64,000 bases of DNA from a virus. Positions 10,115-19,475 of the stretch are shown piece by piece. Within the stretch, counting starts at the first letter, position 1. Each line of letters opens with the position of its first letter. The stretch lies in IMG/VR virus record IMGVR_UViG_3300020411_004289, positions 42,088-106,087 of that record; one strand, 5' to 3'. Made by a program: the position numbers and the translations under genes. Under the pieces are notes generated by a model. That model was not told the origin of the DNA, did no database searches, and saw only the letters and a program-made list of their open reading frames with translations.

Positions 10115-10909
10115 GTGTCGTCTAAAAAGGTAAGTGTTAAAGATTTAAAAAGCACGCCATTTATTACTGCGTTCAACAATACCACACAACAAAATGAACC
10201 TGTAATATTTCCTAATGGAATAAAAGTCAATCTAGATTCCAGCCTGTTTAATAGAGGTATAGAAATAACACCTACAACTGCTCCTGATGTTACCACAAAT
10301 CGGTTGTATAATGAAAACGGTACATTAAAATTTAATGGAAGCCCAATCGGCTCAGGCGGCGGCGGTGCTTCAGGACCTTCCTTTTTTGACGAGCGTGTAG
10401 CAGATAAAATCTATACCACTGGATCCGTAACGATCAACAGCAATAGTACTGCAATGACTTCTCTCGATGTAATTCATGACTATACGACTCAGACTTTTGA
10501 AAATCAGCTAAGTAGTGGCGAAGGAGGAGGTACTGTCTTGCAGTATGGCACCGGTACGACTACAGCTGGATATTTGTACTATCTGGAGACGACAAAGGCG
10601 TGGACACAAAGTACTGCTACAAGTGTAGCATCAGGAGCTAGTCAAATATTAGGCATAGCACTAGGGACTAGTCCAACAAGTACAGGTATGCTGCTAAAAG
10701 GATTTATAAGAATAAGCTCGAGCAGAATCTCCGGAACGCCTCAAATTGGAAGCCCAGTGTACGTTTCTACAACTGCAGCAGCCTATACATTTACCGCACC
10801 TTCAAGTGTGAATCAATTTGTTAGAATTGTAGGATATTGTCTGGATACGCATTCTAGCGATATTTTACTCTGGTTCGACCCAGACTCAACTTGGGTGGAA
10901 ATATCGTAA
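10115..10909 (+). CDS. Probable tail-fibre protein
   Basis: This 264-residue protein has an N-terminal ~75 residues that appear to be a capping or attachment segment, a Gly-rich hinge (GSGGGGASG) near residue 85, and a long Ser/Thr/Gly beta-rich C-terminal part. The last ~90 residues (ILGIALG, GIVGYCLD-like turns, DILLWFDPDSTWVEIS) resemble the small terminal beta-domain found at the ends of phage fibres. I chose the GTG start because AGGAGGT at 10104-10110 lies four bases upstream; the ATG two bases earlier is in another frame. Its stop overlaps the start of the beta-helix gene (TAATG), so the two are translationally coupled and may form one fibre/spike assembly. Virion fibre assignment is inference from composition, context and fold-like pattern. 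Confidence 0.68.
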   Translation: MSSKKVSVKDLKSTPFITAFNNTTQQNEPVIFPNGIKVNLDSSLFNRGIEITPTTAPDVTTNRLYNENGTLKFNGSPIGSGGGGASGPSFFDERVADKIYTTGSVTINSNSTAMTSLDVIHDYTTQTFENQLSSGEGGGTVLQYGTGTTTAGYLYYLETTKAWTQSTATSVASGASQILGIALGTSPTSTGMLLKGFIRISSSRISGTPQIGSPVYVSTTAAAYTFTAPSSVNQFVRIVGYCLDTHSSDILLWFDPDSTWVEIS

Positions 10910-11922
10910 TGGCAACAATTACTGTAAAGAAAGATGGCACAGGCGACTATACATCACTAACTTCAGCATTCGCAGCTGCTAATACATACGACGTTATAGA
11001 AATACAAGATAGCGGAACTTATTATGAAGGCAACCTCTCGAGAATTGTTTCTCATCTCACCATACGTGCTGGAACTGATGCTAATGGAAATAAATACACA
11101 CCTACACTGAACGGTGGGGGAACAACTGATTGCGCAATAAAGTTTTACAACAACTGGGTTATAGATGGGTTGACGATTACCGATTATGATGGAACAGCAA
11201 CTTACGGTGCAGGTCTAGTTTCTGTATCAGGGAATCGGGTTGTCACAATAAAAAACTGTACGATTCACAACTTGGACGATACAGCCATATCAGGCTTGAA
11301 AAACTTTAGTACAGTTGAGAATTGTATTATATACGATATTCGAGGGTCAGCAGCAAGAGGTATAGACTCGGGTACTCAATCTGCGACAATTAACAATTGT
11401 TTAGTATACGATGTCGAGCATGATGGAATTCAGTCGACACCTTCAGCAACAGTTATTGAACACTGTACGCTGCACAACGTCGGGTATGGCGGCGGAACTG
11501 GCGGTTATGGAATTGCCGCAACATTAGGCTCAGTAAAGTTTTGCATTGTATCTGATCCAAACCATAATATCAACAGCGCCGGTATCAGAGCAGCTATTCA
11601 TATCTATAATTGTGTCTCAGGCAGCGAAGGCGCCACCAACGGAAATTATTATGGCGGCGCAGGCACAGGAGATATTGAAGTAAACCCAATGTTAGTCACA
11701 GGATCTTTTATGCCAAGCAGCCTATCCCCGTGTCTAGGCGCCGCAGTTGGTTCAACTAGAACCAGTGATATCACAGGTGATTCAGTTACATGGCAATACA
11801 CGCATAAAGTAAACGGTGTAAGTGCTTCAGCAACGCCGAACGACATGGGTGCATACGAATATTCATATGCATCAGTCGCAGGTATTAATACTAATAAAAT
11901 TGAAAAGATTTCGGGTGTTTAA
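10909..11922 (+). CDS. Right-handed parallel beta-helix protein, tailspike-like
   Basis: From the ATG at 10909 this is a 337-residue protein. Residues ~10-45 (KDGTGDYTSLTSAFAAA) match the usual opening of pectate-lyase-type beta-helix proteins, followed by about ten turns with regularly spaced N-C-x-I/V coil motifs (IKNCTIHN, VENCIIYD, INNCLVYD, IEHCTLHN). The C-terminus ends SPCLGAA ... NDMGAYEY, a common closing motif of such secreted or particle-bound beta-helices. Proteins of this fold on phages often bind or cut host polysaccharide, but no catalytic acid cluster can be assigned from sequence alone. An upstream in-frame ATG at 10891 exists; I prefer 10909 because it overlaps the previous stop as TAATG and gives the natural N-terminus MATITVKKDG. 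It also ends in TAATG. Confidence 0.8.
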   Translation: MATITVKKDGTGDYTSLTSAFAAANTYDVIEIQDSGTYYEGNLSRIVSHLTIRAGTDANGNKYTPTLNGGGTTDCAIKFYNNWVIDGLTITDYDGTATYGAGLVSVSGNRVVTIKNCTIHNLDDTAISGLKNFSTVENCIIYDIRGSAARGIDSGTQSATINNCLVYDVEHDGIQSTPSATVIEHCTLHNVGYGGGTGGYGIAATLGSVKFCIVSDPNHNINSAGIRAAIHIYNCVSGSEGATNGNYYGGAGTGDIEVNPMLVTGSFMPSSLSPCLGAAVGSTRTSDITGDSVTWQYTHKVNGVSASATPNDMGAYEYSYASVAGINTNKIEKISGV

Positions 11923-12008
11923 TGTTTGTCGCTAGAGAGATATATCAAAGCTTCACGAATAAAAGTCAAGAACTATACCATCGTCAGGCAGTAAGGGCAA
12001 ATAGTTAA
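11922..12008 (+). CDS. Possible 28-residue micro-ORF
   Basis: An ATG overlapping the preceding stop (TAATG, the same junction used by several genes here) opens a 28-codon frame ending at TAA 12006-12008, four bases before the next gene's ATG. The product would be basic and polar (MFVAREIYQSFTNKSQELYH...), with no signal peptide or hydrophobic segment. It fills the whole gap between two genes, which is why it is listed. It may be only a relay for coupled translation into the downstream gene rather than a functional peptide. No family is recognised and no independent ribosome site is seen. Confidence 0.3.
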   Translation: MFVAREIYQSFTNKSQELYHRQAVRANS

Positions 12009-12012
12009 AACC

Positions 12013-12966
12013 ATGGCTGGTATTCTAGACAACAAAGAAAGAATGATTGATTTCATAATGACTGAAGAAGGCAAGCGCCAGGCTGCCAGTGGTCAAATGA
12101 AAATAGAGTATGCTGCTTTTACTGACATGCATACTTTTTATGCAGCTTCTGGCACTCTAATGCCCAACATTGCTGAAGATGCCTCTGGTAGAATATTTTT
12201 TGAGGCTACAAATCGATTTCAAGATGTAATAGTTCCCGAACTGGAAGCAGGCATGTCGCTGCGACCGTTTAGGACAGCAGACTTTGACTTTGACGGAAAA
12301 GTAATAGCATCCGGTACGTTTAGGGTCGGTTATGAGAAAAAGGCAAATATCATAACCGGTTCAAAAATAACAAATATTTCTGACAGAAGCTTAAGTGGCA
12401 TTACTAGCAATTTTAATGATCTAAGGGTGTTGGGAACTAAAGATCCTTTTGCTACGACCTCCGGATTTGAAACTTCTATCACAACGGGTAGTTTTTATTT
12501 TTGGGACAAGATGCCGATGGGAAGATCATATGATGGATCACCAACTGCACTAGAAGATTGCGAAAGTCTTTTCGCAGATAGACGATTTTCACATTTTTCT
12601 AATTTCTCTTATTTGCCGCCTGTTAACAAACCATCAGAAGGCGCACCAAATGGAAAACCTTTGGGCATGTATCCAAAACTAAACGAAACTCCGATAATGA
12701 CATTTCAAGACTTGGAAAAGTCTTTAAAAGAAAAGCAAAAAGTAGAGATTGATTTTACTGATACATCTAGAGAAAATAATCTAATAGGGCAGATATTCGA
12801 ATATGATAGTACAGGAATAGACAAGCTCTCTATTATTGACTTTGGAGAGTTTGATGATGACGATCCTTTTAGTCGCGGCAAAAGAGTCTTTTTTGTTGGA
12901 AAAATTCTTAGAGATGCCAACGGCGCAGAAACGTTTATGAATATATTCACAGTGGTATTTGACTAA
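12013..12966 (+). CDS. Virion structural protein, paralogue of the gene at 21316
   Basis: This 317-residue protein begins MAGILDNKERMIDFIMTEEG, followed by K-R-x-A-A-S-G-Q-M-K-I-E-Y-A-A-F-T-D. The same plan (small hydrophobic start with L-D, then 'x-D-x-[IV]-[ML]-T-[ED]-x-G-[KR]-[KR]-x-[AML]', then a short G-x-[MF]-K-I-x-[YF] strand) is found in the product at 21316, so the two share an N-terminal domain. The rest is mixed alpha/beta with a central Ser/Gly region and no catalytic motif. Proteins with this opening occur in structural clusters of related phages, which supports a tail/baseplate assignment; the precise position in the particle is unknown. Its TAA overlaps the ATG of the next gene (TAATG), implying coupled synthesis. 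Confidence 0.65.
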   Translation: MAGILDNKERMIDFIMTEEGKRQAASGQMKIEYAAFTDMHTFYAASGTLMPNIAEDASGRIFFEATNRFQDVIVPELEAGMSLRPFRTADFDFDGKVIASGTFRVGYEKKANIITGSKITNISDRSLSGITSNFNDLRVLGTKDPFATTSGFETSITTGSFYFWDKMPMGRSYDGSPTALEDCESLFADRRFSHFSNFSYLPPVNKPSEGAPNGKPLGMYPKLNETPIMTFQDLEKSLKEKQKVEIDFTDTSRENNLIGQIFEYDSTGIDKLSIIDFGEFDDDDPFSRGKRVFFVGKILRDANGAETFMNIFTVVFD

Positions 12967-15818
12967 TGGCTAGATATGAACCAAGACAAGAACACGCGGT
13001 CGCCTTTAAAGACATTGCTGCATTTACAGAAGGCTCGTCTAATTTAGAGCTAATTGACATTATTAATGATGCGTCTAAAGAAAAGATATCTGACAACTAT
13101 ATTAATGCGCCAGGGGCTTATGTTTATGAGCTTGACATAACAGTTGATCAACAGAAGGTAATTGATCATGAAGTGCTAGGGTTTAAAGTTGAAATATTCT
13201 CAAAAAATCCTAACATAAGATTTAATGAAGATTACTCAGTATCAAGAGCTACAATGGCTAAAGAGCGAAAAAATAGGCTGAGGGAGTTTATAGAGACTAG
13301 ACAGCCTGACCCAGTTTTAGAGTTTGATATTGATCTAAATGTGCCATTGCCTCCACAAAACTTTAATTTTACCACAGCAGCATTAAAAGCTGTGCCAAAA
13401 ATATTGCCTGTTTTTCTTAATAGTGAACCTCAAACTAGTGGTAAAATGGTCACAGCCCCTATTGTAGCAATGCCCATAATCACGCCAGCCCTAGGAATTA
13501 AAGCAACACCTAAAAGCTCACCTAGCACAAATCTAATAAAAGGAAATACATTTGCAAATATTGCTAAGCTAAGCATTACACACGACAAAAAAGATCCGAT
13601 ATCATTGATGGCAACACCCAAGCCATTTTACCCGACACTTGCAGCTAAAACTAGTTTTGCATCTATCGATGTCTTTTCTCCACCCCCAAAAGATTATAGT
13701 CAAATTGAGCGAATTTCTTTGGACAATATATACACACGAAGATCGCTTATAGAAGAAAGACAGGCACTAAAACCACAACAAGAAGATGAAAGTAAAGGTG
13801 CATACAAACTGGCAAATATTGTCAGTAACAATACATTCTTAAAGCGTGAAATAACTTTAGGCCACAAAGCAGAGATAAAAACGACAGCGTTTACAGTTAA
13901 AAGAGAAATAGAGATTCCAAAGTTAGACTTAGGTATGAGATCTAGCTTTTATGTAAGCATTACACCTATCTTAAGAGAGAGTAACGCTATTGTAAGAGTA
14001 ATTAAGACACCAAAAAGTCATACTTTTTCTGTTTCTCATAGGCGTCAAGTCGAAGATATAATGCTTCCTGTTTATCCTCCAGAAATAAGTTTGGTAATGA
14101 ACAAGCGAGGAATAGTTGTATTAAAAATAAAACAGGCAGACCCTTCTGCTACATTAATAGATGTTTTTCGAAAAGTAGTGTCACCCAGAAAAGATGGAAT
14201 ATCTTCTTCTAGAGCCATAGCTTCAATAGAGTCAGAAGCATCGAGTCCTTCTCAAATTGTGTCTGATTTTGATTCAGAGAATATTTTCCCAAACTCAGTA
14301 ATATATCGAGCAACGACTAGGTCTCCTATAGGGTTAGATGGTCCATCTTCTTCTCTAGTTATTGATAGTCATCATAACATAAATGCTCCGACAGCAAAAG
14401 AAGACCCAAATGCATTATCAATAATTGCTGTTAACGAAAATGAACATATAAAAATAGATGTTGAAAGAATTCCACAAAATATCTTGGGATTAAAGCTTTT
14501 AAGAGAAGAAATTGATGAGAGTGGATCACTTTCTAAAAGAGTAACCACAGTTCCAATGTCAAATGGTAAAACTCTATATGATACTAAAAGAGGCATAAAA
14601 AAGCTAACCTATTTTGACAAAACAACAGATCTCAATAAGCGATATCGATATTTTTGCACGTTTAGGCCGCGCCTTGGAAATGAGTATCTTTCAGAAGAAG
14701 ATGAGCATATTATTAGAAAAATGCCTACCAAACCTCTTCCTGTAGAAGTTTCTATACAAAATCAACAGATTACTACCGACGACTCCGGACAGTTTATTAT
14801 GTCTATAGATTTGATTAGTATTCCTAAGGCAGAAGGGGTTGATTTTCTCTTGACATTACTAGAGCGCGCCGGCGTAAGCCAAGCATTTATATCATCAATT
14901 AAAGACCAAAGGGCAGAACTATCTCAGTTGGCTGCTTTTATTGTCGAAAGAGTTAATAGAAACACAGGGAAAAGAGTTTCTTTTGGTCAGGTAGGTCCTG
15001 GAACTTTTTCAGACGATCCAGAAACCAGAGAAAGGTTAGGTATCCCGGCGCCGTCCAGCAACAATAGATACACTTACTTTTTTAAGCTCTGCATGCGGCC
15101 ACCGCAAGCTTTCCTAAAGTCTTTGCTTACAAGTTTTCCTTCAGGTAAAATACCGGGTGTAGATGACACTACAGCATTGGCAAAAAAATTCCTAGGTGCA
15201 TTTGCTGCACAAACAGGTGCATTATATTCAGACAAGGAAATGTCAGACTTTTCTGTAGGCGATAACTTTAGAGCAGGGGAAACCGGTATAACACTGCATA
15301 CTGATATTCAAACCCCTAAACCTTTACCAAAACCTGTCGGTCTTAGAATTGCTAGAAGGTCTCGAAAGCGTGGCATTTTATTAAAGTGGGAATCTGATAC
15401 TAATGATATTCGACAAGTTGATCATGTTCTTGTGTTTGTTCTGATGCAGGATGGAACTGAGATTTTGTTGGGAACTAGGCCAGGCTCTTATTCCGGCGGC
15501 TGGTATTTTAAAGATACAAAGTATGCACCCCAAGTAGGAAAAAAGAAATACTATGTAAAGTTTGTATATAACGATCTCACAGTTTCAGCTCCCAGTAATT
15601 CAGTCGTTTTTGAAATATTTGCCTCTCTTCCGCCTGCTTTTTTTAATTTTAAATTTAAGCCAAGTATTTTAGGGGTAGTAAATCCAACCGCTAAAAAACA
15701 AGATCAGTTAAAAATGCCAGCGACCGGCTTAAAGCTTAAATTGCCTGATTTGTCTAAAAAAGTTAATGCATCCGGCTGGAACATAAACCCAGGCAAGTTT
15801 AAAAAGAAGCTTTATTAA
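12966..15818 (+). CDS. Large structural protein with C-terminal FN3-like domain
   Basis: This 950-residue protein is Lys/Ile/Pro-rich through residues ~100-350, where the chain looks extended. Residues ~785-890 read as a fibronectin-III-like beta sandwich: KPVGLRIARRSRKRGILLKW, then a central VDHVLVFVLM strand, WYFKDT, and KKYYVKFVYNDLTVSAPSN. FN3-like domains are common surface or spacer modules in phage tails. No enzymatic motif is visible. The start is fixed by the TAATG overlap with the preceding gene, and the next gene follows 15 bases downstream with an AAAGGTG site. A baseplate or tail-peripheral role is inferred from neighbours and domain content. It and the gene at 19475, which carries two FN3-like units, flank a helical protein and may form one subassembly. 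Confidence 0.65.
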   Translation: MARYEPRQEHAVAFKDIAAFTEGSSNLELIDIINDASKEKISDNYINAPGAYVYELDITVDQQKVIDHEVLGFKVEIFSKNPNIRFNEDYSVSRATMAKERKNRLREFIETRQPDPVLEFDIDLNVPLPPQNFNFTTAALKAVPKILPVFLNSEPQTSGKMVTAPIVAMPIITPALGIKATPKSSPSTNLIKGNTFANIAKLSITHDKKDPISLMATPKPFYPTLAAKTSFASIDVFSPPPKDYSQIERISLDNIYTRRSLIEERQALKPQQEDESKGAYKLANIVSNNTFLKREITLGHKAEIKTTAFTVKREIEIPKLDLGMRSSFYVSITPILRESNAIVRVIKTPKSHTFSVSHRRQVEDIMLPVYPPEISLVMNKRGIVVLKIKQADPSATLIDVFRKVVSPRKDGISSSRAIASIESEASSPSQIVSDFDSENIFPNSVIYRATTRSPIGLDGPSSSLVIDSHHNINAPTAKEDPNALSIIAVNENEHIKIDVERIPQNILGLKLLREEIDESGSLSKRVTTVPMSNGKTLYDTKRGIKKLTYFDKTTDLNKRYRYFCTFRPRLGNEYLSEEDEHIIRKMPTKPLPVEVSIQNQQITTDDSGQFIMSIDLISIPKAEGVDFLLTLLERAGVSQAFISSIKDQRAELSQLAAFIVERVNRNTGKRVSFGQVGPGTFSDDPETRERLGIPAPSSNNRYTYFFKLCMRPPQAFLKSLLTSFPSGKIPGVDDTTALAKKFLGAFAAQTGALYSDKEMSDFSVGDNFRAGETGITLHTDIQTPKPLPKPVGLRIARRSRKRGILLKWESDTNDIRQVDHVLVFVLMQDGTEILLGTRPGSYSGGWYFKDTKYAPQVGKKKYYVKFVYNDLTVSAPSNSVVFEIFASLPPAFFNFKFKPSILGVVNPTAKKQDQLKMPATGLKLKLPDLSKKVNASGWNINPGKFKKKLY

Positions 15819-15833
15819 AGGTGTAGAACTAAC

Positions 15834-18800
15834 ATGGGAATTAAGACAGCAAAAGAAAAATTATTAACATTTGCAACTCAGTTTGATCCTGATATTGTAG
15901 GTGTTGGAAAGACACCACCGGTGGTTGAAGCACCAGAACCAGAAGGCGACCTTCTATTGAGTGCTGTACCTACTAATAAAAATAATGCTGCAGCTCTAAC
16001 TCTAGAAAAAGGTACTTTACAGAATCTAAAAATAGAGAAGAAAAGAGTGGTACCTTTTGTAACTTCACATGTGTTTAATCATGATGTAAGCGGCTTATTA
16101 GATATGCTCACCGCTCGACAACTCGAAAAGCAACTAGACGATATTTTACTGGAGTCGTTGTATGAAGCGGCAAAAATAGATGAAAATGATGCAGCATTTA
16201 TAGTAGAAACTCTAGAAAATATCGACAGTGATTTAGAGACGATGGATACACTGCTAGCAGCCTTAAAAAGCATGCAAGATGCAATTAGCGATGCTGACAG
16301 TGCATTTGACAAAGAAGTTCAAGTTGAGAATATTACAGAAGAATTTAATAAAAGTTTACAAGAGGCAAAATTAGATGAAACAACCTACGATGCTGATTCG
16401 TCTGAAGGAGACTTTTTAGCAACGCTCGCCGATTTAACAGCATTATCACCAGAGGCACTATCTGAAATGACATTGACCGGTTGCTTTATACAAGCGCTGG
16501 CAGATGCTGAGTGGTCTCTTCGAGCAGGAGTCAGCCCTACTTTTTTCTTGCAAAAAGGAGAAAGAAACCTGGCAGCCAATGCTAAACCCCCTAGAGGTTT
16601 CTCTCGCCCGGGTCCAGCTGTTAAATCAGGTGTGGGAAAAACTATAAAAACACTGGAAGGGATCGGTATTGGAGATGATTCGACATATGATGGAATCTTT
16701 AATACAACTGCTGTTGCAAAACCACCAAAATATAGCAGCCTAGACCCTTTTAAGAGAGTTGCGTATTTGTGTTCACTTCTCTCTAGGGAGTATTTGCTTT
16801 CTGCAGGCCTAGGCAGTCAAATAGGGACTGAAGCAGGACAGGCATTCGGCGCATCTTCAGATCCAATGGCAAAGATTTTTGGGACTTCTAATATATCACA
16901 TGTAAAAAATGATCAATCAGTCTCAGACTCTTTGTCAGACTTTGCTGTTGTAGGCGAAGATGCCAGCATAAAAAGAAAGTCTTCATCTAAAAGAGTAATG
17001 ATGCTAGAAGCTTCATGGAATGAAAATACAAATCCGGATCTCTGGACAACAGCAAAAAAAGAGTGGCTAGACAGTGTTAAAGAAGATCCACTTAAAAATA
17101 AGGCAGACTTATTTGATCAAGTTATAACTCAAGCGACAAATCGGTTTGTAGATGCAGAGGCTTTTCTTAACAGTATTTTAGCAAAAGATAGTGAGCTAAG
17201 CTTGCTAACGCCTACTGGGCTTTTTTCTAGAGTTATTAAAGATTTTGCGACACTAATGCAAGGGTTGACTGTAGAGGCTGCGGAGGACGTGAGGCTAAAA
17301 AATGCATGTGAGCTAATGCTTCTTTCTGAGTCAGCAGCTTCTGGTACATATGGATTTAAGCTTAAGAGAAGAATGCTGATATTTGCTGCTAGACTAGCTA
17401 ACCTAAAAAAGAAAGGTTTAAGTGAGGAAGAACGAGATAATTTTGTACGCCTTACTGCTAGAGAGTTTTCAAATAAGTTTGAATCTGATATAACTGAGCT
17501 TAAAACGGATAAGGATCAAGTAGCATTTAACTTGATGTCAATTTGGGCCGGCCGAACATTCAAAATTCTAGAAAATGATGTGAGGATACAAGGTCAACAG
17601 ATAATAGATGCTGTTGTAGATAATGAAGAATCTGACGGACTAAACTCTCTTATTGTCGGGATATATGAAGATCTTCAAAAAGAAGCAATGGTCGTAGCCA
17701 AAGCAAATGACGAGTCCAAGTCATTTATGAGAGAAGGAAATACTACAAGGTATTCAGGTTTTGACGGTGCTATAACATTGTCTTTCATCTATGAATGTTT
17801 TGCCTTGCTAGCTTCAAACTTTACAACAGCTGACATAGAATTACAAGGTATGGCAAAGGTACATCTGATGTCATACGATCCACCACCGACAACTGGAGCT
17901 ATACGAGGCGAAGATAAAGATAAGCTAAAAAAAGCTACGAAAGAATTCATGAGACAAGAACAAAGTGTCAGATTTAATGGAGGGACACCAGACAGTTTAG
18001 TAAATAAGACAAGAAGGTTTTTACTAGAAATTGCTACTGCACTAGATACAGGTGATTTTTCTAATCTTTTAGACTCAAGCGGAGATGTGATTGCTGTTGA
18101 AGGCCTAAATGAATCTTCTGATTTAGGGAAAAATATATTTGTCTCCCAGGTAATTGATACATGCTTAGATCTTTCAAAAGATGGAGATATACCAACTAAG
18201 CTTTTTATTATTGCCAAGTCCATGATTAGTAACCTAAGAAATACAACAAAAGCATTGTGTCAAAGAGGAGCTGCACTTAAAGGAAATACACAAAACATTC
18301 CAGATGATATTGCCGTTTTAAAAATCTTGGGAGAAACTAAACTAGGAAAAGACTTTATCGAAGGCTTGACGCCCTCTCAGCTGAAGTATGCAAATAAAAG
18401 ATCTGCTATTCTTGCTGAATCTAAAGATGCGCCGTATATACTTGATAGCAAGCCGAGCGCACTTTTCAAAGCTATAAAAATGCTTTTTGAAAAAAAGAAA
18501 GGCGAGTTCAGCCATTCAGCTGTTTTATTTTTAGGCCTTCCGGCTGGTTCTTTGTCTGAAGAGCTCTCTTCTTCTGGCAGAAGCGAGGAAAACGCAAGAC
18601 TGAGTTTAAAAGTAGATAAGGTTGACGAATTAATAGGGTTACCTGACTATGAAGAGCAAGATTACAAGTTCTCTTTAAAGTACAGTATTACATCTCAAAG
18701 CATTGTTGATGCATTTGATGCTGAGGTAGCCCCTACGACTTTTGATGCGCTAATAACACTTTTAAATTATGACGCAGTAGGAGAAGATGAGCCGATCCTG

Positions 18801-19475
18801 GGAAGTGATATATTGTCTTCTGTGAATAACAAATCCGCGATGTTAAAAATGCTTAGTAACGAAGTTGAGTCTTTTTTACTAAAACAAACATTTGAAATTC
18901 TAGAAGGTTTCTCACTTTTTGAAGAAAAGATTCAATTCAACAATCTTTCTTCTAGAGGGGTTCCGGCAAAGGCTTTGACAGAAACTTTAGTAAAATCAAT
19001 GAACCTAGATGAAAATGTGCCCTTGTTTTTCTTTGAGCCTGTCAAGTCTTCTGATTTAAGTAATTCAAAAAAAGATCCTGTGCAAGGATGGCGTCTGCCA
19101 GGTGAAGAAAGAATATCAAAAATGATCCAACCTCAAACTCTGATTGTAAGCGGTATTGATGCTTGGAAAAAACCAATATCGACACCAACGCAAATAGATA
19201 CAATATTTGATCTGTTTACGACAAAACCATTTTATGTAGACAGAGTCAGAGAAACCATTCTAACTAGATCAATTTTTGACAAAGTATATGCTATCATGAT
19301 TGATCTAGACAGTTTTAATTTTGACAAAGACTTTAACAACACACTGCTTAAACAAAATGATCTCGGTATGGGTATCACTTTAAAAGATGCTGATGCATAT
19401 ATAAAAAATTCACTGTCTCCCGATCGTTTAAAAATTGAATCACTGTACATAACAGCAGAAATAGAAGGTGACTAA
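15834..19475 (+). CDS. Large alpha-helical structural protein of unknown function
   Basis: This 1213-residue protein is dominated by acidic, Leu/Ala/Ser-rich helices (for example residues ~85-190, with repeated DSDLETMDTLLAALKSMQDA-type heptad-like stretches). It contrasts sharply with the beta-rich neighbours on both sides. No Walker, lysozyme or peptidase motif was found. The AAAGGTG ribosome site 10 bases before ATG supports the start, and the stop overlaps the next ATG (TAATG). In T4-type baseplates, wedge and hub components include large helical proteins, but I cannot match this one to a specific T4 gene. The assignment as virion or assembly protein is from location only. Confidence 0.6.
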   Translation: MGIKTAKEKLLTFATQFDPDIVGVGKTPPVVEAPEPEGDLLLSAVPTNKNNAAALTLEKGTLQNLKIEKKRVVPFVTSHVFNHDVSGLLDMLTARQLEKQLDDILLESLYEAAKIDENDAAFIVETLENIDSDLETMDTLLAALKSMQDAISDADSAFDKEVQVENITEEFNKSLQEAKLDETTYDADSSEGDFLATLADLTALSPEALSEMTLTGCFIQALADAEWSLRAGVSPTFFLQKGERNLAANAKPPRGFSRPGPAVKSGVGKTIKTLEGIGIGDDSTYDGIFNTTAVAKPPKYSSLDPFKRVAYLCSLLSREYLLSAGLGSQIGTEAGQAFGASSDPMAKIFGTSNISHVKNDQSVSDSLSDFAVVGEDASIKRKSSSKRVMMLEASWNENTNPDLWTTAKKEWLDSVKEDPLKNKADLFDQVITQATNRFVDAEAFLNSILAKDSELSLLTPTGLFSRVIKDFATLMQGLTVEAAEDVRLKNACELMLLSESAASGTYGFKLKRRMLIFAARLANLKKKGLSEEERDNFVRLTAREFSNKFESDITELKTDKDQVAFNLMSIWAGRTFKILENDVRIQGQQIIDAVVDNEESDGLNSLIVGIYEDLQKEAMVVAKANDESKSFMREGNTTRYSGFDGAITLSFIYECFALLASNFTTADIELQGMAKVHLMSYDPPPTTGAIRGEDKDKLKKATKEFMRQEQSVRFNGGTPDSLVNKTRRFLLEIATALDTGDFSNLLDSSGDVIAVEGLNESSDLGKNIFVSQVIDTCLDLSKDGDIPTKLFIIAKSMISNLRNTTKALCQRGAALKGNTQNIPDDIAVLKILGETKLGKDFIEGLTPSQLKYANKRSAILAESKDAPYILDSKPSALFKAIKMLFEKKKGEFSHSAVLFLGLPAGSLSEELSSSGRSEENARLSLKVDKVDELIGLPDYEEQDYKFSLKYSITSQSIVDAFDAEVAPTTFDALITLLNYDAVGEDEPILGSDILSSVNNKSAMLKMLSNEVESFLLKQTFEILEGFSLFEEKIQFNNLSSRGVPAKALTETLVKSMNLDENVPLFFFEPVKSSDLSNSKKDPVQGWRLPGEERISKMIQPQTLIVSGIDAWKKPISTPTQIDTIFDLFTTKPFYVDRVRETILTRSIFDKVYAIMIDLDSFNFDKDFNNTLLKQNDLGMGITLKDADAYIKNSLSPDRLKIESLYITAEIEGD

